NCBI GenBank assembly: GCA_026399735.1
Contig: JAPLQK010000109.1
Coordinates: 1-39,951, forward strand
DNA length: 39,951 nt
Origin: Pseudomonadota bacterium
GTDB taxonomy: Bacteria > Pseudomonadota > Gammaproteobacteria > Burkholderiales > Gallionellaceae
Reading direction: 5' to 3'
Part shown: positions 15,272 through 25,856 of the stretch, in pieces
Numbering within the stretch: the first letter of the stretch is position 1
Layout: each line of letters opens with the position of its first letter
Notes under the pieces: model-generated
Database searches by the model: none
The model's input: only the letters and a program-made list of their open reading frames with translations
What the model was told of the DNA's origin: nothing
Translations under genes and position numbers: made by a program

Positions 15272-16552
15272 GTGACGGATTCAATCGCAACCAACCAGAC
15301 CATTCTTGTCGTGGGCGGCGGGATAGGCGGCATGACGGCAGCACTGGAGGCCGCAGAATGCGGCAAGCAGGTGATGCTGGTCGAGCGTAACGCCAGCTTG
15401 GGCGGACGTACCGCGCTGCTGTATCGCTATTTCCCTAAAATGTGTCATCCGACCTGCGGACTCGAAATCAATTTGCGCCGACTGAAGGGCAACCGCAATG
15501 TGCGCGTGATGACGATGACCGAGGTGCTCTCTGTGACCGGGCGACGCGGCAATTATTCGGTAACGTTGAAAGTGGCTCCGCGCTACGTCAACGAAAATTG
15601 CACCGCTTGCGGCGAATGCGCCAAGGCGGTCGAGGCCGAAATCGACAACGCATATGAATACGGTCTTGCCAAAACTCGCGCTGCCTATCTGCCGCATGCG
15701 ATGGCTTACCCGCAACGCTACGTGATCGATCCTTCCATCGTCGGCACGAACGATGGTGAGAAGGCGAAAGCCGCCTGCAAGGTGGGTGCGGTTGATCTTG
15801 CCATGCAGGAAGAGACAGTGACGATCAATGTCGGCAGCGTGATCTGGGCGACCGGTTGGAAACCCTACGATGCGGCGAAGATTCAGCCTTACGGTTATGG
15901 TCGCTTTGCCAATGTGATCACCAGCCTTGAATTCGAGCGTCTGGCTGATCCGCACGGGCCTACGGGTGGTAAGTTGCTGCGGCCGTCGGACGGGCAGGTG
16001 GCAAAAAATATCGCGTTCATTCAATGTGCCGGGTCGCGCGACGAAAATCATCTGCGTCATTGTTCGCGCATCTGCTGCATGGCGTCACTGAAGCAGACGC
16101 AATATGTGCGCGAAGCGCATGGTGATGCGGGCAAGTCGACGGTTTATTATATCGATCTGCGCACCATAGACCGTCTTGAAGATTTCTATCAGAAAGTGCA
16201 GCAGGATGCGACGGTTACTTTCGTCAAATCCAAGGTTGCCAAAATTGTCGAAGACAAGGACGGCAACCCGGTATTGCACGGTGTCGATACCGAAGGCTAT
16301 CACCGTTATGCAACGCCTCATGATCTGGTCGTGCTGGCTGTCGGCATGGAACCGGAAGCCAACGGCATCAAGCTGCCTGACGACATGCTGCTCGATTCGT
16401 CCGGTTTCATTGAAGGATCAAAAGATGAGGGCATGTTCGGTGCAGGCGCTGCGACCAGTCCGCTGGATGTGAACCGTGCGGTACAAAGTGCGACGGCGGC
16501 GGCACTCAGGGCGATCAAGGTGATCCATAAAACGGCCACGGTGGAGGGTTAA
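15272..16552 (+). CDS. qmoA: QmoA, HdrA-like FAD/Fe-S subunit of quinone-interacting oxidoreductase
   Basis: QmoA is a soluble FAD flavoprotein related to HdrA that acts with QmoB to exchange electrons with adenylylsulfate (APS) reductase. The 426-residue protein has the FAD motif VVGGGIGGMTAALEAAE, MCHPTCGLE, a cysteine pair region CTACGECAK, and the HdrA-type QCAGSRDENHLRHCSRICC. The start is GTG at 15272 behind GGAGG. It is followed after only 3 bases by qmoB. In reduced-sulfur oxidisers the complex is thought to run in reverse, taking electrons from sulfite-to-APS oxidation. aprAB is not in the window, so the partner must be elsewhere or the module has another role. Confidence 0.9.
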   Translation: MTDSIATNQTILVVGGGIGGMTAALEAAECGKQVMLVERNASLGGRTALLYRYFPKMCHPTCGLEINLRRLKGNRNVRVMTMTEVLSVTGRRGNYSVTLKVAPRYVNENCTACGECAKAVEAEIDNAYEYGLAKTRAAYLPHAMAYPQRYVIDPSIVGTNDGEKAKAACKVGAVDLAMQEETVTINVGSVIWATGWKPYDAAKIQPYGYGRFANVITSLEFERLADPHGPTGGKLLRPSDGQVAKNIAFIQCAGSRDENHLRHCSRICCMASLKQTQYVREAHGDAGKSTVYYIDLRTIDRLEDFYQKVQQDATVTFVKSKVAKIVEDKDGNPVLHGVDTEGYHRYATPHDLVVLAVGMEPEANGIKLPDDMLLDSSGFIEGSKDEGMFGAGAATSPLDVNRAVQSATAAALRAIKVIHKTATVEG

Positions 16553-16555
16553 GAG

Positions 16556-18799
16556 ATGGCTGACAATAAATTTGCTGCATATATCTGTTCAGGCTGCGGT
16601 ATCGGTGACAAGATCGATATCGGTACTTTGGAGAAAATTGCAAAAAAAGAAGGCAAGATGGCGGAGGTGAAGGTCCATCCTTTCCTGTGCTCAACGGAGG
16701 GCGTGCAGCTGATCAGCGACGACATCGCCAATGAGGCCGTCACGCATGTCTGCATCGCAGCCTGTTCGCGCCGCGCCAAGACCGAGGCCTTCTATTTTCC
16801 GACTGTCGCAATGTCGCGCGCCAATCTGCGCGAAGGCGTGCTGTGGGTGGTTGCGGAAGGGGACGCGCATGACGAAGTGCGTCAGGAAATGGCGGATGAC
16901 TATGTGCGTATGGCCTGCGCTGAAGTCAAGAAAATGAAACTGCCTGAAGGCAATCCCAATCACGGCGGCAACAAGCGCATCCTGGTGGTCGGCGGCGGCA
17001 TGTCCGGCATGACTTCTGCTTTGGAAGCGGCGGATGCCGGCTACGATGTGGTGATTGTCGAGAAACAGGCGCTCCTTGGCGGTTGGGGTGCAAAGCTGTG
17101 GAAACGCGTACCGTTTAAGGCGCCGTACGCAGAACCCCAGGATACCGGCGTAGCCGAACTTGCCGCAAAAGTGAGTTCGCATCCGCGTATCAAGGTATAT
17201 GTGGGTTCGACCGTCGCTGAAACGGCAGGCGCACCCGGGCGTTTCAATATTAAAATTGCGCAGGATGCAGACATCGTTGAAGAGACGGTCGGCGCGATCG
17301 TGCAGGCAACCGGCTTTACTTCATATGATATCGCCAAACTGCCGGAACTGGGTGGCGGGCAGGCTAATGTCACCGACCAGGCAGGGCTCGAAGCGCTGGC
17401 GATTGCTGCCAACGGTGCTGCGATTAAACGTGCCGACGGCAAGGTGGTTGAATCCGTCGTGTTCGTCCAGTGTGCAGGGCAGCGCGACGATACCGGCAAA
17501 CATCTGCCTTATTGCTCGGGCCACTGCTGTGCGACCAGCATCAAGCAGGCGATGTATTTCAAGGACGCGAATCCCGATATCAATACCGTGGTGATGTATC
17601 AGGATCTGCGCGTGCCGGGTATGGGTGAGGATTTTTACCGCAGCGCGCAGGACAAGGGGGTGACTTTCACTAAAGGTCGTGCCTCCGGTGTTGAAAGCAG
17701 CGGTTCGGGTTGCCGTGTGAGTTTCCGCGATCTGATCCTCGATGAGGATACCAGTGTGGAGGCTGATCTGGTGGTGCTCGCCACAGGGCAGGTGCCCAGC
17801 GCCGGGGTTGATCTGGAAGCATGGAATCCGGTGGTGATGGCCGCCGATGGCGGGGCCGAGGACGCGAAACAGAAAAAGGCTGAGATGCAGAAGATCTCAA
17901 TCCTGAATCTGAATTACCGCCAAGGTCCTGACATGCCGCAGTTCAAACACGGCTTCGCAGACTCGCATTTCATCTGTTTTCCGTATGAAACACGCCGTAC
18001 CGGCATTTATGCCGCAGGCCCGGTACGCCGCCCGATGGACATGCTGCAGGCGACCGAAGATGCGACCGGCGCTGCGCTCAAGGCGATACAGGCGGTGGAG
18101 AATGCCAGTCTCGGTCGTGCCGCTCATCCGCGTTCGGGCGATCTGTCCTTCCCGACTGCGCGTCTGGAAGGCTGTACACAGTGCAAACGTTGTACCGTGG
18201 AATGTCCGTTCGGTGCGATCGATGAAGATGAGCGGCGTTTCCCCAAGTTCAACGAGGAACGCTGCCGTCGCTGCGGTACCTGCATGGGCGCCTGTCCTGT
18301 GCGCGTGATTTCGTTCGAAAATTACTCGGTGGATACGGTGGGTTCGCAGATCAAGTCTGTCGATATGCCTGACGAATTTTCGGAAAAGCCGCGTATTTTG
18401 ATTCTGGCCTGCGAAAACGATGCGTATCCTGCGCTTGATATGACGGGTCTTTCACGTACCGTTTATTCGGCCTTCGTGCGCGTCATTCCGGTGCGCTGCC
18501 TGGGTTCGGTGAACACCATCTGGATCACCGATGCGCTCAATGCCGGTTACGACGGCGTGATGATGATGGGTTGCAAGAAGGGCGATGACTATCAGTGCCA
18601 CTTCGTCAAGGGCTCCGAGCTTGCGCACTACCGCATGAGCAAAATCGGCGATACACTGACACAATTGGGTCTGGAACCGGAACGCGTGGTGACACACGAG
18701 GTGGCGATTACCGACAATACGCGCGTTGCACAGTACATCAACGACTATGTGGCGCAGATCAACGAAATTGGCATGTCGCCCATGAAGGGCTTCAACTAA
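16556..18799 (+). CDS. qmoB: QmoB, HdrA/MvhD-like subunit
   Basis: At 747 residues this is the large HdrA-type subunit. The N-terminal domain (1-130) contains ICSGCGIGD and CIAACSRRAK. A second FAD-binding unit begins near residue 140 (ILVVGGGMSGMTSALEAADAG), with QCAGQRDDTGKHLPYCSGHCC in its second half. Two [4Fe-4S] ferredoxin motifs follow at about residues 540-585 (CTQCKRCTVECP and CRRCGTCMGACP). The end (about 610-747) is an MvhD-like domain with ILACENDAYPA, VRCLGSVN and MMGCKKGDDYQCHF. This architecture is typical of QmoB and suggests electron bifurcation-like chemistry or branching. It sits between qmoA and hdrC with short gaps. Confidence 0.92.
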   Translation: MADNKFAAYICSGCGIGDKIDIGTLEKIAKKEGKMAEVKVHPFLCSTEGVQLISDDIANEAVTHVCIAACSRRAKTEAFYFPTVAMSRANLREGVLWVVAEGDAHDEVRQEMADDYVRMACAEVKKMKLPEGNPNHGGNKRILVVGGGMSGMTSALEAADAGYDVVIVEKQALLGGWGAKLWKRVPFKAPYAEPQDTGVAELAAKVSSHPRIKVYVGSTVAETAGAPGRFNIKIAQDADIVEETVGAIVQATGFTSYDIAKLPELGGGQANVTDQAGLEALAIAANGAAIKRADGKVVESVVFVQCAGQRDDTGKHLPYCSGHCCATSIKQAMYFKDANPDINTVVMYQDLRVPGMGEDFYRSAQDKGVTFTKGRASGVESSGSGCRVSFRDLILDEDTSVEADLVVLATGQVPSAGVDLEAWNPVVMAADGGAEDAKQKKAEMQKISILNLNYRQGPDMPQFKHGFADSHFICFPYETRRTGIYAAGPVRRPMDMLQATEDATGAALKAIQAVENASLGRAAHPRSGDLSFPTARLEGCTQCKRCTVECPFGAIDEDERRFPKFNEERCRRCGTCMGACPVRVISFENYSVDTVGSQIKSVDMPDEFSEKPRILILACENDAYPALDMTGLSRTVYSAFVRVIPVRCLGSVNTIWITDALNAGYDGVMMMGCKKGDDYQCHFVKGSELAHYRMSKIGDTLTQLGLEPERVVTHEVAITDNTRVAQYINDYVAQINEIGMSPMKGFN

Positions 18800-18809
18800 G
18801 GAACTGGCT

Positions 18810-19433
18810 ATGAGCAATCAGAATCAACAAGCCGTTGCGCGCTATCACAACAACTTCCTCAGGGAAGTCGAGGAACGGGTCGAGGACGGTGACTGGGTCA
18901 AGATGTGCATGCAGTGCGGCGTGTGCGCGGGTTCCTGCCCTCTGGGCAGTGCCTGGGAACATACGCCGCAGAAGATCTTCATGATGATACGTGCGGGCAA
19001 GCGCGATGAAGTGCTCAAATCGGACGCGATGTGGATGTGTACTTCGTGCTACAACTGCATCGTGCGTTGTCCGCGCAAGTTGCCTATTACGCACATCATG
19101 CACGGCCTTGCCAATTATGCACATCGTCTGGATATGGCGCCAAAAGGTCAGCCGACGCGCGTGATTGCCAAGCTGTTCTGGGATAATCTGGTCAAGACCG
19201 GGCGGGTAAACGAATTGAAGTTCTCGCTGGCGATGTATTTCAAGGACGGTTTCGTGCAGGGCATCAAGAATGCGATGGCGATGCAGAGCGCAGGTTTGAG
19301 TCTGGTTAAGGCAAAACGGCTCAATCCGATGGAAATTATCGGCGGACATAAGTGCAAGGACAGCAGCGGCATCAAGAAAATGATTGCCCGTGCGCGCGAG
19401 ATCGAAGACCGCAAGAAGGGCTTTACTTCCTGA
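18810..19433 (+). CDS. hdrC: HdrC-like Fe-S subunit
   Basis: This 207-residue soluble protein carries two [4Fe-4S] motifs, CMQCGVCAGSCPLG starting at about residue 33 and CTSCYNCIVRCPRKLP, as in HdrC and the N-terminal half of QmoC. There is no membrane segment, so the cytochrome b-like part of QmoC is absent. It begins 10 bases after qmoB and is followed 26 bases later by hdrB. The QmoAB-HdrCB replacement is known from Gram-positive sulfate reducers and some sulfur oxidisers. Electrons would pass from its clusters to HdrB. Confidence 0.9.
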   Translation: MSNQNQQAVARYHNNFLREVEERVEDGDWVKMCMQCGVCAGSCPLGSAWEHTPQKIFMMIRAGKRDEVLKSDAMWMCTSCYNCIVRCPRKLPITHIMHGLANYAHRLDMAPKGQPTRVIAKLFWDNLVKTGRVNELKFSLAMYFKDGFVQGIKNAMAMQSAGLSLVKAKRLNPMEIIGGHKCKDSSGIKKMIARAREIEDRKKGFTS

Positions 19434-19459
19434 CGGAAGTTGATGACAGAGAGATAAAC

Positions 19460-20356
19460 ATGGCCAAGAAAAACTATGCGTTTTACCCCGGTTGCTCTTC
19501 ACAGAAGGGTGCATCGGCATCAAACTTTGTTACTTCCATTGGAATGATGTGCGACAAGCTGGATATTCAGCTTAACGAAATTCCGGACTGGAATTGCTGC
19601 GGTGCGTCCATCGGTTACGGCGAAGGCGGAGAATTGCCGCGTCTGGCCCTCAATGCGCGCAATCTGGCGCTGGCCGAAAAGAACCTTCCCGGTCAGGACC
19701 TGGTTTCAGGTTGTCCTGCCTGCTGGCTTTCCACGCGTGAAACCGCTGAAAGGCTGCATCAGCACAGTGATTTGATGGCGGAAACCAATGTGGCGCTCAA
19801 GGAGGCGGGACTCAGTTTCAAGGGCGGCGTCAAGGCGCGCCATATGGTCGAGGTGCTGATCGAAGATGTGGGCTTTGCTGGCATGAAGGCGCAGGTGGTC
19901 AAGCCGTTGGAGGGCCTGAAAATCGCAGGTTACGTCGGTTGTCAGACCAATCGTCCGTTCGGTATTGCCGGTGAGTCCTTCGAGAATCCGATGTATCTGG
20001 ACAAAATGATCGAGACGGTGGGCGCAGAAGCGGTCAGCTACGACCAGAAAGTGACCTGCTGCGGCGGCGCGCTGGCGTTCTCCGAGCCTGAGAAATCACA
20101 GAAGCAGATACGCGACATCGTTGAGTCTGCCTATGACAATGGTGCCGAAATGATCGTCACACCCTGTCAGTTGTGTCAGGCCAACGTGGAAATCTATCAG
20201 TCGGAGATCAACAAGAAGCACGGTACCAAACTCGCCATGCCGGTGATGTATTACTCGCAGTTGATGACCGTTGCCTATGGCGGAAATTCTAAACAGGCCG
20301 GTTTGGACGGAAATATCATTCATTCGCAGAAGCTGCGCGATATCGCCGCAAAATAA
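19460..20356 (+). CDS. hdrB: HdrB-like CCG-domain subunit
   Basis: The 298-residue protein has two CCG domains, with CCGASIGYGEGG and CPACW in the first half and VTCCGGALAF and PCQLCQANVE in the second. These Cys sets bind the noncubane clusters that carry heterodisulfide or related thiol chemistry in HdrB. The ATG at 19460 (MAKKNYAFYPGCSSQKG) is family-typical; the open frame upstream overlaps hdrC and is ignored. With HdrC it replaces QmoC. The electron acceptor (quinone through another protein, a disulfide, or a DsrC-like arm) is not shown by sequence. Confidence 0.92.
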   Translation: MAKKNYAFYPGCSSQKGASASNFVTSIGMMCDKLDIQLNEIPDWNCCGASIGYGEGGELPRLALNARNLALAEKNLPGQDLVSGCPACWLSTRETAERLHQHSDLMAETNVALKEAGLSFKGGVKARHMVEVLIEDVGFAGMKAQVVKPLEGLKIAGYVGCQTNRPFGIAGESFENPMYLDKMIETVGAEAVSYDQKVTCCGGALAFSEPEKSQKQIRDIVESAYDNGAEMIVTPCQLCQANVEIYQSEINKKHGTKLAMPVMYYSQLMTVAYGGNSKQAGLDGNIIHSQKLRDIAAK

Positions 20357-20489
20357 TACTTTTGAACGATCAGACGGTTTTGCACTGTGGAAATTACTGC
20401 CGGGGCGGTGTGATGACAGCATTCGTTTTTTACACAGCACATCTGCCAACGGCTATCATGGCTGTCTCGTTAGATCAGGAGAGACGCAC

Positions 20490-20876
20490 ATGCAACATTT
20501 GACACCAAAAGATGCGCAAAAATTTCTGGGAGACAATCCGGAAGCGGTATTTATCGACGTGCGCAGCGAGATGGAACACATGTTTATCGGACATCCGCGA
20601 GGTTCCATTCTGATCCCCTGGGTAGATGGTCCTGACTGGGATTACAACCCCGATTTTGTTTCGCACGTAAAAAGGGCGGCCAGCGTGAATCGTCCTGTGG
20701 TGCTGATCTGTCGTTCGGGTCGCCGTTCGATTGATGCCGGATTGGCGCTGGAAAAGGCCGGGCTTACGGATGTGTATAACGTATTGAATGGCTTCGAGGG
20801 TGACCTTGATGAACATCATCACCGCAATTCGCACAATGGCTGGCGCTTTGACGGCTTACCCTGGGCGCAGACTTAA
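20490..20876 (+). CDS. Rhodanese-like sulfurtransferase
   Basis: This 128-residue single-domain cytoplasmic rhodanese has VFIDVRSEMEHMFIGHPRGSILIPW and the active-site loop CRSGRRS, followed by a His-rich stretch (DEHHHRNSHNGW) near the C-terminus. CAGGAGAG precedes the ATG at 20490; the open frame further upstream overlaps hdrB. Its location 133 bases after the qmo-hdr genes suggests a persulfide-transfer role in the same sulfur pathway. It differs from the rhodanese at 8942 in length and in lacking the acidic C-terminal extension. Confidence 0.9.
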   Translation: MQHLTPKDAQKFLGDNPEAVFIDVRSEMEHMFIGHPRGSILIPWVDGPDWDYNPDFVSHVKRAASVNRPVVLICRSGRRSIDAGLALEKAGLTDVYNVLNGFEGDLDEHHHRNSHNGWRFDGLPWAQT

Positions 20877-20948
20877 AGTAGCGGTTGGGTTGTTTACCGG
20901 CCTGACAGCGAATTCTTTGTACTGCTCATTTAATTTTGGAAATAACGC

Positions 20949-21350
20949 ATGAATACCTCTGTTCCGGATTTTACTGAAGCTGAACAAAAGCTGGTCACCA
21001 CTGAACTTTTTCATCGTTACGGCAAGCTGATTCCGCTACAGCTTGCTGATAGTGAATTGCAACTCGATTTATCCTCCCCGCACCTGACTTCATGTCCCAC
21101 ACTTTACTGGACAGAACGCGGTGCGCAATTTGTGGTCTGCAAGATCGCGGACGGGCGCTACCGCAGTCAGTTTTTTTATTCTGAAGCCGATCATTATGGT
21201 ACCGGCATAGATGAATATCAGGATCTGCAGGTATGTGTTGTGACCTTATTGCAAGTGCAATCCGATCACGAACGTCAGCTGTCCAATATTTCTTCCGGCG
21301 CCACCGCAATCAACATTGACGTTGATTACGACGGTCCGTTGATGGTCTGA
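20949..21350 (+). CDS. Hypothetical cytoplasmic protein
   Basis: I do not recognise this 133-residue acidic protein. It has no signal peptide, membrane segment or metal-binding motif. Short hydrophobic strands alternate with acidic turns (TLYWTERGAQFVVCKIADGRYRSQFFYSEADHYGTG), suggesting a small alpha/beta fold. It lies 72 bases after the rhodanese on the same strand and ends 9 bases before the convergent DUF934 gene, so a sulfur-metabolism setting is possible. The start is an ATG behind a weak GGAAA. Confidence 0.65.
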   Translation: MNTSVPDFTEAEQKLVTTELFHRYGKLIPLQLADSELQLDLSSPHLTSCPTLYWTERGAQFVVCKIADGRYRSQFFYSEADHYGTGIDEYQDLQVCVVTLLQVQSDHERQLSNISSGATAINIDVDYDGPLMV

Positions 21351-21359
21351 ACCTGATGA

Positions 21360-21761
21360 TTATGCGGCCTGACGCAGCGCATCTGAGCCGAACCCGAGTG
21401 TAGATGATCTTTTGGCGTCCGTTAAGATGGTGCGTAATTCACCTTTATAGCCGTAACGGGTGCGCAACAGGCGGGTATTTGTGTGGTTTTCCTGATCAAC
21501 TTCTATTGCGATTACTGTGAAATCATCAATATCGTTTGCGATCGACTCTGATTCTTCTTCGGCGCTCAGCCAAACACCGAGTGGCCAGCCGTGTTCATAT
21601 TCGCGGTGTATCAGTTCGGCGCGACGCGCCTGCCAGACTGAAAGCGGCACCAGTAACGGACCCACCGGCAATCTTACGTTATCTGGCGTGTCTGTATCAG
21701 CCAGGCGCAGGGTTTTCCATTTGTCAGCTACGATGCGGTCATTCTTGATGAGATTGGACAT
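21360..21761 (-). CDS. DUF934 family protein, divergent
   Basis: This 133-residue protein matches the DUF934 pattern: an N-terminal IKNDRIVADKW, LPVGPLLVPLSVWQARRAELIHRE, a central acidic linker, and TRLLRTRYGYKGELRT near the end. DUF934 genes usually neighbour sulfite reductase (cysI) in assimilatory sulfate reduction and are annotated as accessory to it; no cysI is visible here. The C-terminus after KGELRT departs from the usual RDQLFFLRRCGF form, so it may be specialised or partly degenerate. TTTCC/GGAAA-rich sequence upstream of the start contains a plausible ribosome binding site. Confidence 0.7.
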   Translation of the reverse strand: MSNLIKNDRIVADKWKTLRLADTDTPDNVRLPVGPLLVPLSVWQARRAELIHREYEHGWPLGVWLSAEEESESIANDIDDFTVIAIEVDQENHTNTRLLRTRYGYKGELRTILTDAKRSSTLGFGSDALRQAA

Positions 21762-22017
21762 TTGTTTTCTTCCTTTCGGTATTGATACTTTGATTAAATT
21801 ATTTCTCGCAACTTGTAGGGCGCAGTCTAGCGATATTTTATATGCCTGTTAAATACTTGTTTATTACATCTAAATAACTATTCGATATATGGAGGCGTGC
21901 TAGAAAGTTATTTGCTGTCGCGGCGCAGAATTATGCGGGTGCCTGGAGCTTGTTTTGTATCTAATTGCTTGATTTGTAATATTATTTTTTAATTTTAAAT
22001 ATTGCTTGAGGAATGGC

Positions 22018-23187
22018 ATGATGAAAACCGGTCCGCGCGAAATAGTAACGCCTTTCAGGCCCATTCCGCTGGATGTGCCTGAAGGGATGAAGCACAACGA
22101 ATTTTTCAACAGCATAGAAAATCTCAACGATCTGGTTAACAACAATGGTTTGCTGATCAATCAGGAAAATCTGTTGCTTTACCGCAAGGCGCTGGGGCAC
22201 AGCACCGAATTTGATTGTTCCATTATCTACAATACGTCGAGGACGATACTTAACCCGCTGGGGCGACCGGTCAGGCGAACGCAGGTTGAGGATAATGTAA
22301 AACATGTCTGGAACCGGATGAACCAGATCATCATCGGTTATATGCTGGAACAATATCCCGATCCCGATGAGGCGCTGGTTCTGGCGGGCGAGGCGAGTCT
22401 GGATGCGACCTGGCCGCTGACCTCCCCGGGTGTGCCGAGCATACGCATGCTGCATAACCATTTTGTCGTTTTCCCCAAGCAGGCGTTGCGCGATGCCAAG
22501 CTGGCCGACTCCAATAATCCTAATTTGACCGATGGCGGCCAGCACAGCCTGTTTCAGGCCTACATGCGTGATGTATACCGCAAGTTTTTTTCTCAGGCGC
22601 TGAATCTGAATATCCTGAAACCGGTGAGCGGGGACGACGCACGTATTGGCCTGACTGGATATCCGCAAGGCTTGCCCAGCTGGGAGATACAAGGCGGGGC
22701 GGATGCGCTCGGGAATGTACATTTCTGGCGGGAATACGATGAGGTGCTGAAAGGCTTTATCGATTTTTATCGCACTTTTTTTTCGCAGGTCTCTTCGCAC
22801 AACGCACCGATGTTGCCGGATGTCTATTTTCCGGAACAAGTGGAAGGGGTGCTGCTGTTCAATAACGATTTTATGAAAACGGCGAAGAAGGTGCGTGACC
22901 ACTGTATTGTGGACGCGAAGTATGCCAGTGCGATACGCTGGCAGCCCGCATTCAAGCAGCTGATCTATCGCAACGACGAAGGCAAGCTGATCGTGACTAT
23001 CAGCCAGAATTCCATCGGCAACGCGATCACTGAATTGTTGGGCGTTGTGGTCAGCCGCACCCCGGATGTCGAGGCTTATGCCAGGATCGAACCCGCGCTG
23101 ATCGAACGCCTGCTGGAGGTGCGCCGCCGTCTGATCGAAGCCGATCTGGGCGAGGGAATCGCCACAGCCTACTGGCCGAAGGAATAA
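22018..23187 (+). CDS. Conserved-looking protein of unknown function upstream of nirS
   Basis: I cannot assign this 389-residue soluble protein to a family. It starts at ATG 22018 (or the adjacent ATG 22021) behind TTGAGGA. There is no signal peptide or membrane segment. Notable parts are IRMLHNHFVVFPKQ at about residues 137-150, whose His-x-His resembles the H-x-H motif of histidine-triad/GalT-like phosphotransferases, SLFQAYMRDVYRKFF, and a helical C-terminus rich in Glu and Arg. Its codon use matches the nir genes. It ends 33 bases before the FNR-type box of nirS, so it is upstream of, but not inside, the nirS transcript. A HIT-like enzyme is only a guess. Confidence 0.7.
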   Translation: MMKTGPREIVTPFRPIPLDVPEGMKHNEFFNSIENLNDLVNNNGLLINQENLLLYRKALGHSTEFDCSIIYNTSRTILNPLGRPVRRTQVEDNVKHVWNRMNQIIIGYMLEQYPDPDEALVLAGEASLDATWPLTSPGVPSIRMLHNHFVVFPKQALRDAKLADSNNPNLTDGGQHSLFQAYMRDVYRKFFSQALNLNILKPVSGDDARIGLTGYPQGLPSWEIQGGADALGNVHFWREYDEVLKGFIDFYRTFFSQVSSHNAPMLPDVYFPEQVEGVLLFNNDFMKTAKKVRDHCIVDAKYASAIRWQPAFKQLIYRNDEGKLIVTISQNSIGNAITELLGVVVSRTPDVEAYARIEPALIERLLEVRRRLIEADLGEGIATAYWPKE

Positions 23188-23220
23188 GGGATTGCAGCGT
23201 TTTGCGTATTGTTAAATTTA

Positions 23221-25058
<1,838 letters not shown>

Positions 25059-25077
25059 TATGAAAATATAATTTGGA

Positions 25078-25108
25078 ACACGGGGCAACGCATAATGATG
25101 CTCCGTGT
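25078..25108 (+). other. Intercistronic hairpin between nirS and nirM
   Basis: ACACGGGGCA and TGCTCCGTGT form a 10-bp stem with one G-U pair and an 11-base loop. No T-run follows, so it is more likely an mRNA stabiliser or attenuator that sets nirS above the downstream genes than a full terminator. Confidence 0.55.
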
Positions 25109-25145
25109 AACTCCAAAATATTGAGACACTTAAAAAGGAACTATC

Positions 25146-25475
25146 ATGAAAATACGTTACGCATTGTTGCTGGCTGGTGTCTGTTTGACGGGTGCATCGG
25201 CTGCCAACGCTTCAGTGGATATGGCGCAAGGCGCGGCACTGGCGAAGACTCACAACTGCCTGGCTTGCCATGCAGTTGACCGGAAAATGGTCGGACCTGC
25301 CTATCAGGACGTGGCCAAAAAATACAAGGGCGATAAAGAGGCAGTGGCCATGTTGGTCAATAAAGTAAAAGCTGGCGGCAAAGGTGTATGGGGTCCGATT
25401 CCGATGCCCGCTAATAGCCCGAAAGTCAACGATGCGGATATCAAGACAATGGTGGAATGGGTGTTGGCGCTTTAA
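25146..25475 (+). CDS. nirM: Cytochrome c551/c8-type electron donor to NirS
   Basis: This 109-residue periplasmic protein has a Sec signal peptide (cleavage after ANA, about residue 22), a single heme motif CLACH and the Met ligand in WGPIPMPAN, the standard c551 layout. It would shuttle electrons from the bc1 complex to NirS. AAAAGGAACT precedes the ATG. It follows nirS by 87 bases with a hairpin between. Confidence 0.93.
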   Translation: MKIRYALLLAGVCLTGASAANASVDMAQGAALAKTHNCLACHAVDRKMVGPAYQDVAKKYKGDKEAVAMLVNKVKAGGKGVWGPIPMPANSPKVNDADIKTMVEWVLAL

Positions 25476-25505
25476 CATAAAATGGTAAGCGAACCCGGGG
25501 CGGAC

Positions 25506-25856
25506 ATGGCGGCGGCTGATAGGTTTAAATCAGGACGTCTCATCTTCTTGCTGCTGGGTTTGTTTGCTGCCGGCGGCGCTTGTGCAGCACCCGATGCGGC
25601 GCGTCGGGCCGAGTTGATCCGGATGGTGCGCAACGACTGTGGCTCATGTCACGGCTTGCAACTGACAGGCGGGCTGGGACTCCCGCTGACCCCGGAGGCG
25701 CTCAGAGAAAAACCCGATGACAGTCTGGTGGCGACCATCCTGTACGGACGTCCTGACACGCCGATGCCGCCCTGGCAGGCTTTTCTGAGTGAAGCCGAAG
25801 CCGGCTGGATTGTTGCAAAACTTAAACAGGGATTCCCCGATGTCAGCCCGCATTAG
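25506..25856 (+). CDS. nirC: Cytochrome c55X
   Basis: The 116-residue precursor has an N-terminal signal peptide (LIFLLLGLFAAGGACA) and a single heme motif CGSCH, with a likely Met ligand in DTPMPPW. NirC is a periplasmic c-type cytochrome encoded in nir clusters and implicated in electron supply or heme d1 maturation. The frame also has an ATG at 25482, but the ATG at 25506 places the basic residues just before the hydrophobic core. It overlaps nirF by 17 bases. Confidence 0.88.
   Translation: MAAADRFKSGRLIFLLLGLFAAGGACAAPDAARRAELIRMVRNDCGSCHGLQLTGGLGLPLTPEALREKPDDSLVATILYGRPDTPMPPWQAFLSEAEAGWIVAKLKQGFPDVSPH

Noticed and set aside
15281-16060. Long minus-strand open frame opposite qmoA
   Set aside because: A shadow of qmoA; the plus-strand protein carries the recognised Fe-S and FAD motifs.
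21969-21982. FNR-like half-site TTGATTTGTAATAT before the unknown gene at 22018
   Set aside because: The second half-site is poor, and the start would fall at the ATG itself.
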